A DNA stretch of 13,641 bases. Origin: GCA-002731945 sp913047775 (GTDB taxonomy: Bacteria > Pseudomonadota > Alphaproteobacteria > MED-G09). Location of the stretch: assembly GCA_913047775.1 (NCBI GenBank), contig CAJWUE010000037.1:1-13641 (forward strand). Direction: 5' to 3'. This document shows, one piece after another, positions 1 to 7,864 of the stretch. The position numbers and the translations under genes are program-made. The notes beneath the pieces were generated by a model. It saw nothing but the letters and a program-made list of their open reading frames with translations, was not told the DNA's origin and ran no database searches. Each line of letters opens with the position of its first letter. Within the stretch, counting starts at the first letter, position 1.

Positions 1-26
1 TTTACAATCTCGAATATTTCTTTCAT
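1..26 (-). CDS. Possible 5' end of a leftward gene cut by the window edge
   Basis: Leftward from an ATG at 24-26 a frame stays open for eight codons (MKEIFEIV) to the window edge. A perfect TATAAT on the same strand lies at 41-46, which would give a leader of only about 8-10 nt. There is no clear Shine-Dalgarno sequence. The frame is too short to identify. It is listed because the orientation matches the hydrolase gene ending at 84 and the spacing fits a separate promoter. It could equally be chance. Confidence 0.25.
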
Positions 27-83
27 AAAAGTGAAAGGGAATTATACAGAAATAATATTTGCATGTTGAAGTAACAAGCCAAC

Positions 84-1016
84 TCAATCAACAATCTTTT
101 TAATGAAATTCTCAATAACCTTTTCAATTTCTTCTAAGTGTGTACTCATCATCATATGATCTCCTCCCTCTACAATATGCATTGTTGCATTAGGCACTAG
201 TTTTGCTATTTCTTCTCCCTGGCTTATGTCAACACTAACATCTTCTGTTCCATGTATAACAAGAGTGGGAACTTTTATATTTGTTAGGGGCAAGGAAAGA
301 TTAGAAAAATGTAAATAGTCATTTATAAAACCCTCTCTCCTCAAACTTAAAGGCCAGATAGACCACATAGTTTTTTTAAGATTCTCTATTTTTTTTTGGT
401 CTTTAAGTAACTTTTGTTGATTTACTAGATTAGGTAGCATAAATGAAGCTAAGGCTTCATCTCCTAGGAGATCTAATACTAATAAATTAAACCAAAAACT
501 AAAATCTGACCCACTAAGCAAAGCTTCATCTTCTTCCCAAAAATCTGCAGAAAGACTAACAGCTTCCAATGCAATTAATCCTAAAGTTGTCTCTGGATAG
601 GCTGCAGCAAACTCAATAGCAGAGGGACCTCCTCCAGAAACTCCTAAAATCAAAACTTCCTTAATACCAAGTGAATCTAATAAAGCTTTGTAGGCCTTTG
701 CTTGTTCATGTGGCGACTTACCTACAGATAGAGGAGTTCTAAGATAACCTGGTCTAGATGGAGTAAGGACACTGTAATCACTACTTGGTTCAGTAGTTTG
801 ATCATGTCCACCTGGAGTACCATGAATAAACAAGAGAACCAGATCTGATTCTCCTGTTAGTGAATATTCAATTGGCCCAAGGGCTGTCTCATTAACAGAA
901 CTTCTATAGTCCAAATCTTTAACAAAAGAAGATTTAAAATAGAAGTAATAACCAAAAAATAGGGAGACTACCAAAAGTAGTCCAAGTGAAGTTCTTATTA
1001 ATATTTTTTCCAACAA
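84..1016 (-). CDS. Membrane-anchored alpha/beta hydrolase
   Basis: A 310-residue alpha/beta-hydrolase-fold protein, probably an esterase or lipase-like enzyme facing the periplasm. Residues about 8-27 form one hydrophobic anchor. The oxyanion-hole motif HGTPGG is at 65-70, the nucleophile elbow GVSGG at 125-129 (Ser127), the likely acid is Asp259 in HGTED, and the catalytic His287 lies in GGDH. All three catalytic residues are present and the length is normal for the fold, so the enzyme looks intact. The only usable start is TTG at 1016 (or the adjacent TTG at 1013), because an in-frame stop lies just upstream. The start sits 4 nt after the stop of the upstream gene, so translation is probably coupled. 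The family shows the reaction type but not the substrate, and an epoxide hydrolase or haloalkane dehalogenase cannot be excluded. Confidence 0.85.
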   Translation of the reverse strand: MLEKILIRTSLGLLLVVSLFFGYYFYFKSSFVKDLDYRSSVNETALGPIEYSLTGESDLVLLFIHGTPGGHDQTTEPSSDYSVLTPSRPGYLRTPLSVGKSPHEQAKAYKALLDSLGIKEVLILGVSGGGPSAIEFAAAYPETTLGLIALEAVSLSADFWEEDEALLSGSDFSFWFNLLVLDLLGDEALASFMLPNLVNQQKLLKDQKKIENLKKTMWSIWPLSLRREGFINDYLHFSNLSLPLTNIKVPTLVIHGTEDVSVDISQGEEIAKLVPNATMHIVEGGDHMMMSTHLEEIEKVIENFIKKIVD

Positions 1017-1020
1017 GAAA

Positions 1021-1437
1021 CTAAATCTGCTTTAACCTAACGGGCAATCCTTCACACGATTCACTTAAAGAAAAAGTTGTAATTTCGATAATCCTTTCTG
1101 CGATTCCATACTTTTCTTTTCTTAATTGATGATAAAGATCATGGGAATTTAAATCTGGAACTGCTATATATTTCTTTTCCACTCCACCTCTAATAAGTGA
1201 TATTTCAGACTGATAGGTTAATTGGTTTATCCAAAAAGATTTGTTTGTTCCATGCTCTATCCAGGCTATATCTTGATCATCTACAATCCATAACCTGACT
1301 TTTTTGAAACTACCTTCTTGTCCTGGTCTTAATAGAGTCACTACCTCTCCTCCCAGCTCAGAAGCACTAAATACTAGGCTCACCCAGAGAAGAATAATTC
1401 CTACCAAAATACCTACTAACCTAAATATTATTTTCAT
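1021..1437 (-). CDS. Membrane-anchored split-barrel protein resembling the nitroreductase/F420-type family
   Basis: A 138-residue protein with an N-terminal hydrophobic segment (residues about 4-25, signal anchor or signal peptide). A soluble domain follows whose pattern (GGEVVTLLRPG, then VRLWIVDDQDIAWIEHG, then a W..QL..Q..I.L.RGG..K.Y.AVP stretch, EKYG and terminal PVRL) I recall from small proteins annotated as nitroreductase/quinone reductase or PNPOx-like FMN-binding split barrels. Cofactor binding is inferred from that family and no diagnostic residue proves it. I chose the ATG at 1435-1437 over a TTG at 1473 because a TATAAT-like box (1460-1465) falls inside the extension and the chosen start puts the hydrophobic segment at the N-terminus. 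The alpha/beta hydrolase follows 4 nt downstream, so the two probably form an operon. Confidence 0.6.
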   Translation of the reverse strand: MKIIFRLVGILVGIILLWVSLVFSASELGGEVVTLLRPGQEGSFKKVRLWIVDDQDIAWIEHGTNKSFWINQLTYQSEISLIRGGVEKKYIAVPDLNSHDLYHQLRKEKYGIAERIIEITTFSLSESCEGLPVRLKQI

Positions 1438-1459
1438 TTGTTCGCTAGCTTTTTCTTCT

Positions 1460-1465
1460 ATTATA
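1460..1465 (-). promoter_or_regulatory. Candidate -10 box for the split-barrel/hydrolase operon
   Basis: TATAAT reads leftward at 1465-1460, within TTATAATAG, 22 nt upstream of the ATG at 1437. No good -35 hexamer lies 16-18 nt upstream. The box supports the shorter start of the downstream gene. AT-rich DNA produces such boxes by chance, so this is only a candidate. Confidence 0.3.
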
Positions 1466-1574
1466 AATAGCAAAACACAAGATAGGTTGTAGTTTTTTTA
1501 TCGATTTTTCCATAACAACTATGAAGCTAACCAGAGTGGGGGTAATATTAAGATATAACTTAATTGGAGAAATT

Positions 1575-1838
1575 ATGAAATACATTTTATCAGTACTGAT
1601 CTTTTTTTTATCCTGCTCTATTCTCTCAGCATCTCAATGGGATAAAAAGGGGTGTGCAAGAATAGAACTAGGAGTTGGTCAACTTATTTTTGTTTCAGAG
1701 AATATGAGGCAGTCATCTGAGGATGCTAGTAAGAATGGGGATTTTGATAAGGAAAAAGAATTAAGGGAACAGCAAAACTATCTTCTCGAGTCAGCAAGTC
1801 ATTGGGCTACTATTTACTCTACTTTCTGTAAAAAATAA
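1575..1838 (+). CDS. Small exported protein, function unknown
   Basis: I do not recognise this gene. The chosen ATG at 1575 is preceded by GGAGA at a suitable distance and opens directly into a classical signal peptide (MKYILSVLIFFLSCSILSAS), with likely cleavage after the SAS region. An in-frame ATG at 1521 would bury that signal, so it is disfavoured. The product has 87 residues and about 66 after cleavage. The mature part is charged and probably helical, with one cysteine near its start (KKGCARIE) and one near its end (TFCKK), which could form a disulfide in the periplasm. The Cys in the hydrophobic stretch does not make a good lipobox. The gene is transcribed divergently from the split-barrel/hydrolase pair and convergently with the symporter gene. 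Confidence 0.65.
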   Translation: MKYILSVLIFFLSCSILSASQWDKKGCARIELGVGQLIFVSENMRQSSEDASKNGDFDKEKELREQQNYLLESASHWATIYSTFCKK

Positions 1839-1986
1839 ATTCTTTAGAGATATTACAACAATGAGATTTGATTAGATGTATTAGATTTTAAGATCAAAAA
1901 TTTAACATTTGCTATTTATCCTTTTTTCTTTTTTTTGCGTTGATTGATATATGTCAATCTGCTAAAAAAGAGTAGATTCTTCTTAA

Positions 1987-3324
1987 TTAAGCTTCTTTTT
2001 CTATGTTCTTTTTATCTAAGATCTCCCTTACTTTAGAATGCGTCTCTTCAGTTATTGGGTATTTCCATATTACTAATATTGCTAAAAAGTAAAAAATAGA
2101 AGACATGCTTGAGAATATTAACCTAAGACCAAACAACTGACTCGATTCATTATAAGCTTCTGGTGCTGTATTGAATCCTACCCAAGCCAAAGCAGATAAA
2201 GCAAGCCAGGAGCCTATAGAAGCTGTCATTTTAGAAGTGAAAGACCAGGTTGAGAAAAATAAAGCCGATCTATTTTCCCCACTATTAAGCGTATCAATGT
2301 CAATGACATCTGCCTTCATTGAGTTGGGTAAAGCCTGAAATCCACCTGCAGCAAATCCAGTGGTAATTGTAATAGGGAGCATCCACCAAAAATCACCTTC
2401 TCCTAGCAGTAAGTACAAAGGATGAGTTAAACCAATTAACATAAAACTAGAGATATAAGCCTTATGCTTTCCAATTATTTTAGATAGCCACACCCAAAAG
2501 GGGACGGCGGCAAAACTACTAATGTAAAAGAAAGTGAGCATATAGACAGCAATGTCTTCTTGTTTAATCACATAAGTAAGAAAAAATAAATAAAGGGGTG
2601 TTGTTATAGAGATAGCAATCCCACCCATCATGAAAGCAAAAATCAATCTTTTAAAAGGAGCATTCTCTAACATGAGCTTAAAGCCTTTTAAAGGTGATAT
2701 GGTAGATTTAATATGATCTTTGGATTCAGGCACCTTGCTGATAGTTAAAAATACACAAATAGGCATTAGAATGATCATGGATATTCCCACTATATTGAGA
2801 ACATTAGCACTTCCTCCCAAACCAAAAAATAAAAGGGCTGCCGAAGGAATTAATTGAGCGCTTAAGCTTCCTACTACCCCTAGCATAGCTCTCCAGCCAG
2901 TTACTCGTGATCTCTCATTATAATCAGAAGATAACTCGGCTCCCCAAGCGTAATAAGGGATCATAATCATGGTAGTAGCTATTGAGAGCAAGAACATCCA
3001 TACGAAGAGATGTAAAGCTCCAGAACCTTCAGGCGGAATGAAGAGCATATAGATACTTAACATCATAAGGGGGGTAGCAATGACTATCCAAGGGCGCCTT
3101 TTCCCCCATCTTGTATTAGTCCTGTCATTAATATACCCAAATAAAGGGTCCGTGATTACATCAAAGAGACGTACAGCTAAAATGATATTGGCCGCTAAAA
3201 CCAAAGATACCCCCATATCAACTGAATAAAACTTAGGAATAAAAACTAAAACAGGAAAAAGTGAGATATTAATAGGCATCTCAGTTAAGCCATAAAAGAA
3301 AAGAGTGGATCTTTTCAGTTTCAA
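1987..3324 (-). CDS. GPH-family (MelB-like) cation:solute symporter
   Basis: A 445-residue inner-membrane carrier of the glycoside-pentoside-hexuronide:cation symporter family (MFS_2), with about twelve hydrophobic segments. The helix-2 signature RLFDVITDPLFGYINDRT (residues 52-69) followed by RWGKRRPW is diagnostic. Asp55 and Asp59 occupy the positions of the cation-binding aspartates of MelB, while the MelB Asn58 position is Thr here. A second family motif, ERSRVTGWR, follows helix 4. The start is TTG at 3324, preceded by AAGGAAG at proper spacing, and no ATG is nearby. The gene follows the oxidoreductase gene by 37 nt in the same direction, so they are probably co-transcribed. Despite the family name, marine and sphingomonad members next to TonB receptors and dehydrogenases need not carry sugars. 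The substrate is unassigned. Confidence 0.88.
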   Translation of the reverse strand: MKLKRSTLFFYGLTEMPINISLFPVLVFIPKFYSVDMGVSLVLAANIILAVRLFDVITDPLFGYINDRTNTRWGKRRPWIVIATPLMMLSIYMLFIPPEGSGALHLFVWMFLLSIATTMIMIPYYAWGAELSSDYNERSRVTGWRAMLGVVGSLSAQLIPSAALLFFGLGGSANVLNIVGISMIILMPICVFLTISKVPESKDHIKSTISPLKGFKLMLENAPFKRLIFAFMMGGIAISITTPLYLFFLTYVIKQEDIAVYMLTFFYISSFAAVPFWVWLSKIIGKHKAYISSFMLIGLTHPLYLLLGEGDFWWMLPITITTGFAAGGFQALPNSMKADVIDIDTLNSGENRSALFFSTWSFTSKMTASIGSWLALSALAWVGFNTAPEAYNESSQLFGLRLIFSSMSSIFYFLAILVIWKYPITEETHSKVREILDKKNIEKEA

Positions 3325-3361
3325 TTTATCTTCCTTAAAATTTCCTTTAAGAAGAAACTTT

Positions 3362-4372
3362 TCATACCTTTACTACCACCTTTCCGATATTCAAACCTTC
3401 AAATAGCTTGGAATAAGCTGCAGGTAAATTTTCTAGACCTTCAGTAATCTCAATAGGAAGATTTAAAAGTCCCTTATTAGACCAATTTCTCAAGATAGGA
3501 TTTATTTCAATCTCACGATGATAAAAATCAGGAGAAAAGAAACCCTCAAACCTTAATCTTTTCATGAGTATAAGATCATAGTTATAAGGACCTGGAAGGC
3601 GCTCACTAGAACTATAATTCTCTAAAAGTCCACAAACAGCTATAGTTCCAAATATAGCCATATTTTCCAACACTGCATCAAGAATATTTCCAGCTACATT
3701 ATCAAAATAAACATTAACGCCTTCAGGGCATAGATCTTTAAGCTTGGCAGAAACATCATCTTTCTTGTAATTTATAGCTCCATCAAAACCATATTCTTTA
3801 CAAATTAGATCACATTTCTTGTCAGCACCTGCTATACCTATAACTTTACAGCCTGAAATTTTAGCTATTTGACCAGCCATTAAACCTGTACAACCCGCGG
3901 CAGCGGATACAACAAAAGTATCCCCAACCTTAACCCTTCCTATATCAATAACACCAGTATAAGCAGTCCACCCATTAGCACCAAAAATACCTACATAGTT
4001 AACTAATTCCGTATTGCTAACATCTACTTTACTTGGATACATTGAATTAGGATCAACTAAAGAATAATCAGACCATTGACCATAAGACCTAAGTTTCTCA
4101 CCAACCTTATAGTTTGGATGCTTACTTTCTATGATCTCTCCTAAAACTGTTCCCATTAATTTCTCTCCTATTGGGATTGGGGGTTGGTAAGAATCTTCTC
4201 TGTCTGTCATGTACATACGAGTTCCTGCATCCATTGATAAATACGAATTTTTTGTTACAAAGAAACCTTCTGGTACTTCCATCCCTGATTCTTTCTTGAT
4301 TTCAAGCGCATCTTCAAAATTATTTCCGACGGGCAGTTGTTTCATAATCCAAAATCTGTTCTCAATTTTCAT
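3362..4372 (-). CDS. Medium-chain NADP-dependent oxidoreductase (PTGR/CurA type)
   Basis: A 336-residue zinc-free medium-chain dehydrogenase/reductase of the prostaglandin reductase / CurA (YncB) group, which typically reduces the C=C bond of alpha,beta-unsaturated carbonyls with NADPH. Seen in the protein: the N-terminal MKIENRFWIMKQLPVG segment, a substrate-side motif GANGWTAYTG (131-140), the Rossmann loop SAAAGCTG (156-163), IGIAGADKKCD after it, and VYFDNVAGNILDAVL (221-235). No zinc ligands are apparent. I chose the ATG at 4372. The frame runs on upstream to 4459, but that extension overlaps the terminator hairpin of the preceding gene, which cannot be coding. The symporter gene follows 37 nt downstream. 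It is a diverged paralogue of the oxidoreductase at 7864-8865, and the two share the Rossmann loop and the YFDNV/FFDNV motif. Confidence 0.87.
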   Translation of the reverse strand: MKIENRFWIMKQLPVGNNFEDALEIKKESGMEVPEGFFVTKNSYLSMDAGTRMYMTDREDSYQPPIPIGEKLMGTVLGEIIESKHPNYKVGEKLRSYGQWSDYSLVDPNSMYPSKVDVSNTELVNYVGIFGANGWTAYTGVIDIGRVKVGDTFVVSAAAGCTGLMAGQIAKISGCKVIGIAGADKKCDLICKEYGFDGAINYKKDDVSAKLKDLCPEGVNVYFDNVAGNILDAVLENMAIFGTIAVCGLLENYSSSERLPGPYNYDLILMKRLRFEGFFSPDFYHREIEINPILRNWSNKGLLNLPIEITEGLENLPAAYSKLFEGLNIGKVVVKV

Positions 4373-4446
4373 ATTTCTTATATTATCATTTGCTCTATTA
4401 AGATTAACCTGACTTCTTATATTTCTAATTATTAAAAAAAGGATAA

Positions 4447-4473
4447 AAAAAGGCCGCAAATAGCAGCCTTTTT
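4447..4473 (-). terminator. Intrinsic terminator of the first TonB receptor gene
   Basis: The arms AAAAAGGCCGC (4447-4457) and GCAGCCTTTTT (4463-4473) pair over 11 positions with one C-A mismatch and a 5-nt loop. Read leftward, the stem ends in a run of T complementary to the A tract at 4445-4451. It begins 14 nt after the receptor stop codon at 4487, so it should end that transcript before the oxidoreductase gene and allow partial read-through. Confidence 0.75.
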
Positions 4474-4486
4474 CAATAAAAACTCT

Positions 4487-6850
4487 TTAGAACCTGCCGG
4501 ATAATTCAATCCCCCAGTTTCTTCCCGGTGTTGCCTGACCATTCTGCATCAGAGGTGCAATATCTACTGTACCTACTATTATTTCATCAGTAATATTTCT
4601 TGCGAAGACACTTAAGCGATAAGTTTCAAAATCAAAATCTACTGAAGCATTCCAGTAACCTGTTGAATCTGCATGTCCTGCAATAAAGTTTTGGGTATTG
4701 GTTTCAAAATCATCTACCCAATCATACTTAACATTTACAGTCATTTGACTGGAACCCATATCAGTAGAGTAGTTGGCTCCTACTGCATAGGTAAGTTCAG
4801 GAGCAAACTTCACTGTTAAATAATCATTATTAGTAGGCTCAAGAAGACCCGTTACAGGATCAGCTCCATCTAGATCAGATATGAAACCTTGATATTCAGA
4901 ATCTAAAGTTCCCAAGGTTGCAAACCAACTAAAATTAGAATTCACAATGCCTTTCAACTCTAGCTCAACACCTGAGTATTCAACTCCAGCAACATTATCC
5001 ACTACGGTTACAACAGTTAAAGTAGTGGGATCCTGTTTGATTGAGCTGTCTTGTTTATCTTCAAAATCGTTGAAAAAGTAAGTGGCGTTAAACTGCAATC
5101 TATTGTCCATCCATTGACTTTTCATTCCTAATTCAAATGAGTTTGCGTACTCAGGTTCGTATGTATTCGCAAAATCCACCGCATTTTGGTTACGACCAAA
5201 AAAGCCGCCACTATGGAATCCTTCTGAATAAGAAGCGTAGTACATCAAATCCTCTCTAGGATGATGGGTAATACCTATCTTTGGAGAAACTTCATTCCAA
5301 TCCATAGTCATATTGAAAAGTCCTTTTGCATAACCGCCTCCCTGAATATCATCAAAGTTTTGAATATGCACTCTATTTAGAGGAGCTAGATAAGATTGAC
5401 CAGCTAAAAATTCTTTTTCTTCTTTTGTATACCTTACGCCTGTCGTAAGAACAGTCTTTTCAGATATATTCCAATCTATTTGGGCAAATATCGCTTGAGA
5501 ACTAACATCTTGATGTTGATACAGCTTTTGGACAAAGCCAGGTCCAAGTCCTGGTCCTGGAGCTCCAGTATCACAACGAAGAGCACCCAAAGCTCCTGCG
5601 TTCTGACAAAGGAAAAGTGGTATAGAGCCATCAACTAGGCCTGGTACTAAATACTGCCATAGATGATAAGTATCCCAGTATTGAGTGTACTCATTTTCCC
5701 AAAGGAAAGCCCCAACAACATAATTCATTGAGTCATTGCCTCCTTCAAACCTAAATTCTTGACTGAATTGTTCGTATTGGTTATCAGCAATTATTGTAGT
5801 AAATTCCGCAGAAGTTCCATCCAAGTCCCATTCAGTATCCTCACTTTCATCACGATAACCGGTCACTGATACAAATCGAGTAGTTTCATTAATATCATGG
5901 CTGATAGTCAGGCTAATAGCATCAGTATCGTACTGACCTTCGTTCCTTCTTTCAGTGCTGTACTCAGTTTCACCATCACCAGGGTCTGTTGCAGCACAGG
6001 TGTTATGAGCAGTAAAAAATATAGCTCCAAAAGGAAGACAAACAAGATGAGTGTTATCGTTTTTATTTAAAGCAGCTCCAACATCACTTCCATCATCATA
6101 AGTCTCGATCGTAAGAAGAACGTCAGTTACATCACTAGGACTCAATTGAAGGCTTACCCCGTAATTTACATAATCTACCCTAGGACCATCTTCATTGAGG
6201 AATGTGTTGGTCATATAACCGTCGGATTCAGTGCTATTGAAGAAAAACTTAGCAGCTAAATTATCTCCTAAAGAGGTGTTAAGAATCCCTTTGAATTCTT
6301 GTCTTCCCCATTCCCCTCCAGCAATTTTATATAAACCACCGAACTCTCCAGTGGGTTTAGATCTAACCACATTAATTACACCCCCAACAGTATTTTTCCC
6401 AAAGAGTGTGCCTTGTGGTCCTCTTAATATCTCAATTCTATCTACATCAAAATTTTCTATAATTTGACCTGAATTAGTCCCTATAAAAATACCATCTAGT
6501 GTCACAGCAATTGGAGAGTCAAAAGATTTATCATTTTCCGAATAACTAATTCCTCTCACAGTAATAGCAGAACCCCTTGATCTAGATGAGTTCTTTCCAA
6601 TCCTGACATTGGGTGCGTAACCATTGATATCTACTAAGTTTCTAATGGTAGATTCTTGCAACTCTTGGCTTAGGGCTGTAATTGCTATTGGAACAGATTG
6701 TGCATCCTCTTCTCTTTTTTGAGCTGTAACTGTAATCTCTTCAATAGTTACACTATCTTCTTCCTCAGCAGCAGAAATGCCAACCGGAAGGAAGAAAGAT
6801 GCCAAGGCTATTCCTATAAACCCATTCAAATATTTACTTTTGAAACTCAT
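4487..6850 (-). CDS. TonB-dependent outer-membrane receptor
   Basis: A 787-residue TonB-dependent receptor. A signal peptide (residues about 1-28, ending GISAA) is followed by the TonB box ITVTA (39-43) and a plug domain of roughly residues 45-165 containing VTLDGIFIG and the plug signature RIEILRGPQGTLFGKNTVGG (138-157). The rest is a 22-strand-type barrel ending in ELSGRF with a terminal Phe, the usual outer-membrane sorting signal. Two cysteine pairs in predicted loops (HLVCLPFG...HNTC and FLCQNAG...LRCDT) may form disulfides. I chose the ATG at 6850 because AAGGAGAGGA lies just upstream and the signal peptide starts there. A longer frame to 6892 adds only a non-signal extension. It is divergent from the SDR gene and upstream of an oxidoreductase and symporter, suggesting uptake of a small organic ligand rather than only iron chelates. 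The ligand is unknown. Confidence 0.93.
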   Translation of the reverse strand: MSFKSKYLNGFIGIALASFFLPVGISAAEEEDSVTIEEITVTAQKREEDAQSVPIAITALSQELQESTIRNLVDINGYAPNVRIGKNSSRSRGSAITVRGISYSENDKSFDSPIAVTLDGIFIGTNSGQIIENFDVDRIEILRGPQGTLFGKNTVGGVINVVRSKPTGEFGGLYKIAGGEWGRQEFKGILNTSLGDNLAAKFFFNSTESDGYMTNTFLNEDGPRVDYVNYGVSLQLSPSDVTDVLLTIETYDDGSDVGAALNKNDNTHLVCLPFGAIFFTAHNTCAATDPGDGETEYSTERRNEGQYDTDAISLTISHDINETTRFVSVTGYRDESEDTEWDLDGTSAEFTTIIADNQYEQFSQEFRFEGGNDSMNYVVGAFLWENEYTQYWDTYHLWQYLVPGLVDGSIPLFLCQNAGALGALRCDTGAPGPGLGPGFVQKLYQHQDVSSQAIFAQIDWNISEKTVLTTGVRYTKEEKEFLAGQSYLAPLNRVHIQNFDDIQGGGYAKGLFNMTMDWNEVSPKIGITHHPREDLMYYASYSEGFHSGGFFGRNQNAVDFANTYEPEYANSFELGMKSQWMDNRLQFNATYFFNDFEDKQDSSIKQDPTTLTVVTVVDNVAGVEYSGVELELKGIVNSNFSWFATLGTLDSEYQGFISDLDGADPVTGLLEPTNNDYLTVKFAPELTYAVGANYSTDMGSSQMTVNVKYDWVDDFETNTQNFIAGHADSTGYWNASVDFDFETYRLSVFARNITDEIIVGTVDIAPLMQNGQATPGRNWGIELSGRF

Positions 6851-6958
6851 ATTCCTCTCCTTACAGATAAAATTAATATAATCTAAATACAAATAATAAA
6901 CACATCTTAAAAAAATTTTAGAAATTTAGTAAAGCATATCATAAAGTTCATTAGTTAA

Positions 6959-7002
6959 AACCTATTCTTTTCTCTACATTGTAGGTTAGGTTCGCGAACC
7001 TA
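6959..7002. promoter_or_regulatory. Candidate operator cluster in the divergent promoter region
   Basis: A perfect 16-bp palindrome, TAGGTTCGCGAACCTA, lies at 6987-7002. Its half-site occurs twice more nearby: TAGGTT at 6982-6987, immediately abutting, and AACCTA at 6959-6964. The cluster sits between the receptor start (6850, leftward) and the SDR start (7106, rightward). The CG-rich core stands out against AT-rich surroundings and occurs only once in the window. A dimeric repressor of TetR or similar type acting on both arms would fit. No regulator gene is present in the window, and the binding protein is unknown. The remaining spacer (6851-7105) is AT-rich with no convincing gene. Confidence 0.6.
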
Positions 7003-7092
7003 TTTGTGAAAGTATCTGCAATAAGATGGATAGAGCTATTGATTTAAATTTAAATTACCGTCAAGCTTAACCGCTTTAAGTCAATTATTTTT

Positions 7093-7100
7093 AGGAGGAG
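7093..7100 (+). promoter_or_regulatory. Strong ribosome binding site of the SDR gene
   Basis: AGGAGGAG ends 5 nt before the ATG at 7106. It fixes the start of the SDR gene and is among the strongest such sites in the window, suggesting high translation of the SDR/oxidoreductase pair. Confidence 0.8.
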
Positions 7101-7105
7101 AAAAT

Positions 7106-7864
7106 ATGTCAGCTCAACTTTTTGATTTGTCTGGGGAGGTCGCTGTTATAACTGGTTCAGGAAGAGGAATTGGCGAGGGTATCGCTAAAGTATTAGCAGA
7201 GCATGGGGCTTCTGTTGTCTGTGCTGCGCGTAGAACTGAAGAAATTGAGAGGGTGGCAAGCGAGATTGTTTCTGCTAATGGTAAGGCCATTGCAGTCACT
7301 ACAGATGTCACTGATGAGGTGGCGGTGAACCAACTAGCGGAGCAAGCTGTTAAAGAGTTTGGCAGATTAGATATGTGGGTCAACAATGCAGGTGGCTCAC
7401 CTATACAAGCTCCTCTTGTGGAACTAGAAAGAGAAGAATGGGACAACACAATAGCTCTTAATTTAACAGCTATTTGGGTTTGTACTAGTGTTGCCTCAAG
7501 ACATATGGGAGAAAAAGGAAGAGTTCTAAATATATCTTCTATTGCCGCTGAGGACGTTTTTCAAGGCAGTGGACACTATTCTTCTGCAAAAGCAGGTGTC
7601 AATATGATAACTAAATGTTTCGCTGAGGAATTGGGTCCCAGAATTAGAGTAAATGCCATCATGCCAGGCTTTGTACCAACTGAAATCATGATGACAGCAC
7701 TAAAAATTACCCATGATGATCTGCCTTCTATAGAGAAATCTTTAAAATTACCAGCTGGTCGTATTGGTACTCCACGTGATCTAGGTGCCGCAGCACTCTA
7801 TTTACTTTCTCCTGCATCGGAGTGGGTGACAGGTCAGGTCATACGTATTTCTGGAGGTGCATAA
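7106..7864 (+). CDS. Classical short-chain dehydrogenase/reductase
   Basis: A 252-residue classical SDR, full length for the family and probably a cytosolic tetramer that interconverts an alcohol and a ketone using NAD(P)(H). Seen in order: the cofactor motif TGSGRGIG (16-23), NNAG (93-96), the active-site Ser (144 or 145 in NISSIAA), Tyr158 and Lys162 in YSSAK, MPGFVPTE after the catalytic strand, and the C-terminal VTGQVIRISGG. Arginines after the second beta strand (AARR, 41-43 region) are compatible with NADP(H) preference. The family contains FabG-like reductases, glucose and hydroxysteroid dehydrogenases and terpenoid alcohol dehydrogenases, and the sequence alone does not separate these. 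The stop codon overlaps the next start (TAATG), so the downstream oxidoreductase is translationally coupled. A role in catabolism of the ligand taken up by the divergent receptor is inferred from context. Confidence 0.9.
   Translation: MSAQLFDLSGEVAVITGSGRGIGEGIAKVLAEHGASVVCAARRTEEIERVASEIVSANGKAIAVTTDVTDEVAVNQLAEQAVKEFGRLDMWVNNAGGSPIQAPLVELEREEWDNTIALNLTAIWVCTSVASRHMGEKGRVLNISSIAAEDVFQGSGHYSSAKAGVNMITKCFAEELGPRIRVNAIMPGFVPTEIMMTALKITHDDLPSIEKSLKLPAGRIGTPRDLGAAALYLLSPASEWVTGQVIRISGGA

Noticed and set aside
1942..1959. Imperfect 18-bp palindrome containing TTGATATATGTCAA, one base off the FNR consensus.
   Set aside because: It lies at the 3' ends of two convergent genes, where no promoter is expected, and the sequence is AT-rich. 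It is not a terminator for the symporter gene either, because an A run rather than a T run follows on that strand.
7042..7055. Perfect 14-bp palindrome ATTTAAATTTAAAT upstream of the SDR gene.
   Set aside because: It is made only of A and T in AT-rich spacer DNA, so chance is likely. The CG-containing palindrome nearby is the better operator candidate.
7114..7449. Leftward 111-codon frame inside the SDR gene.
   Set aside because: It is antisense to the SDR cofactor and NNAG motifs. The composition is Ser/Thr/Leu rich as expected for a shadow frame.
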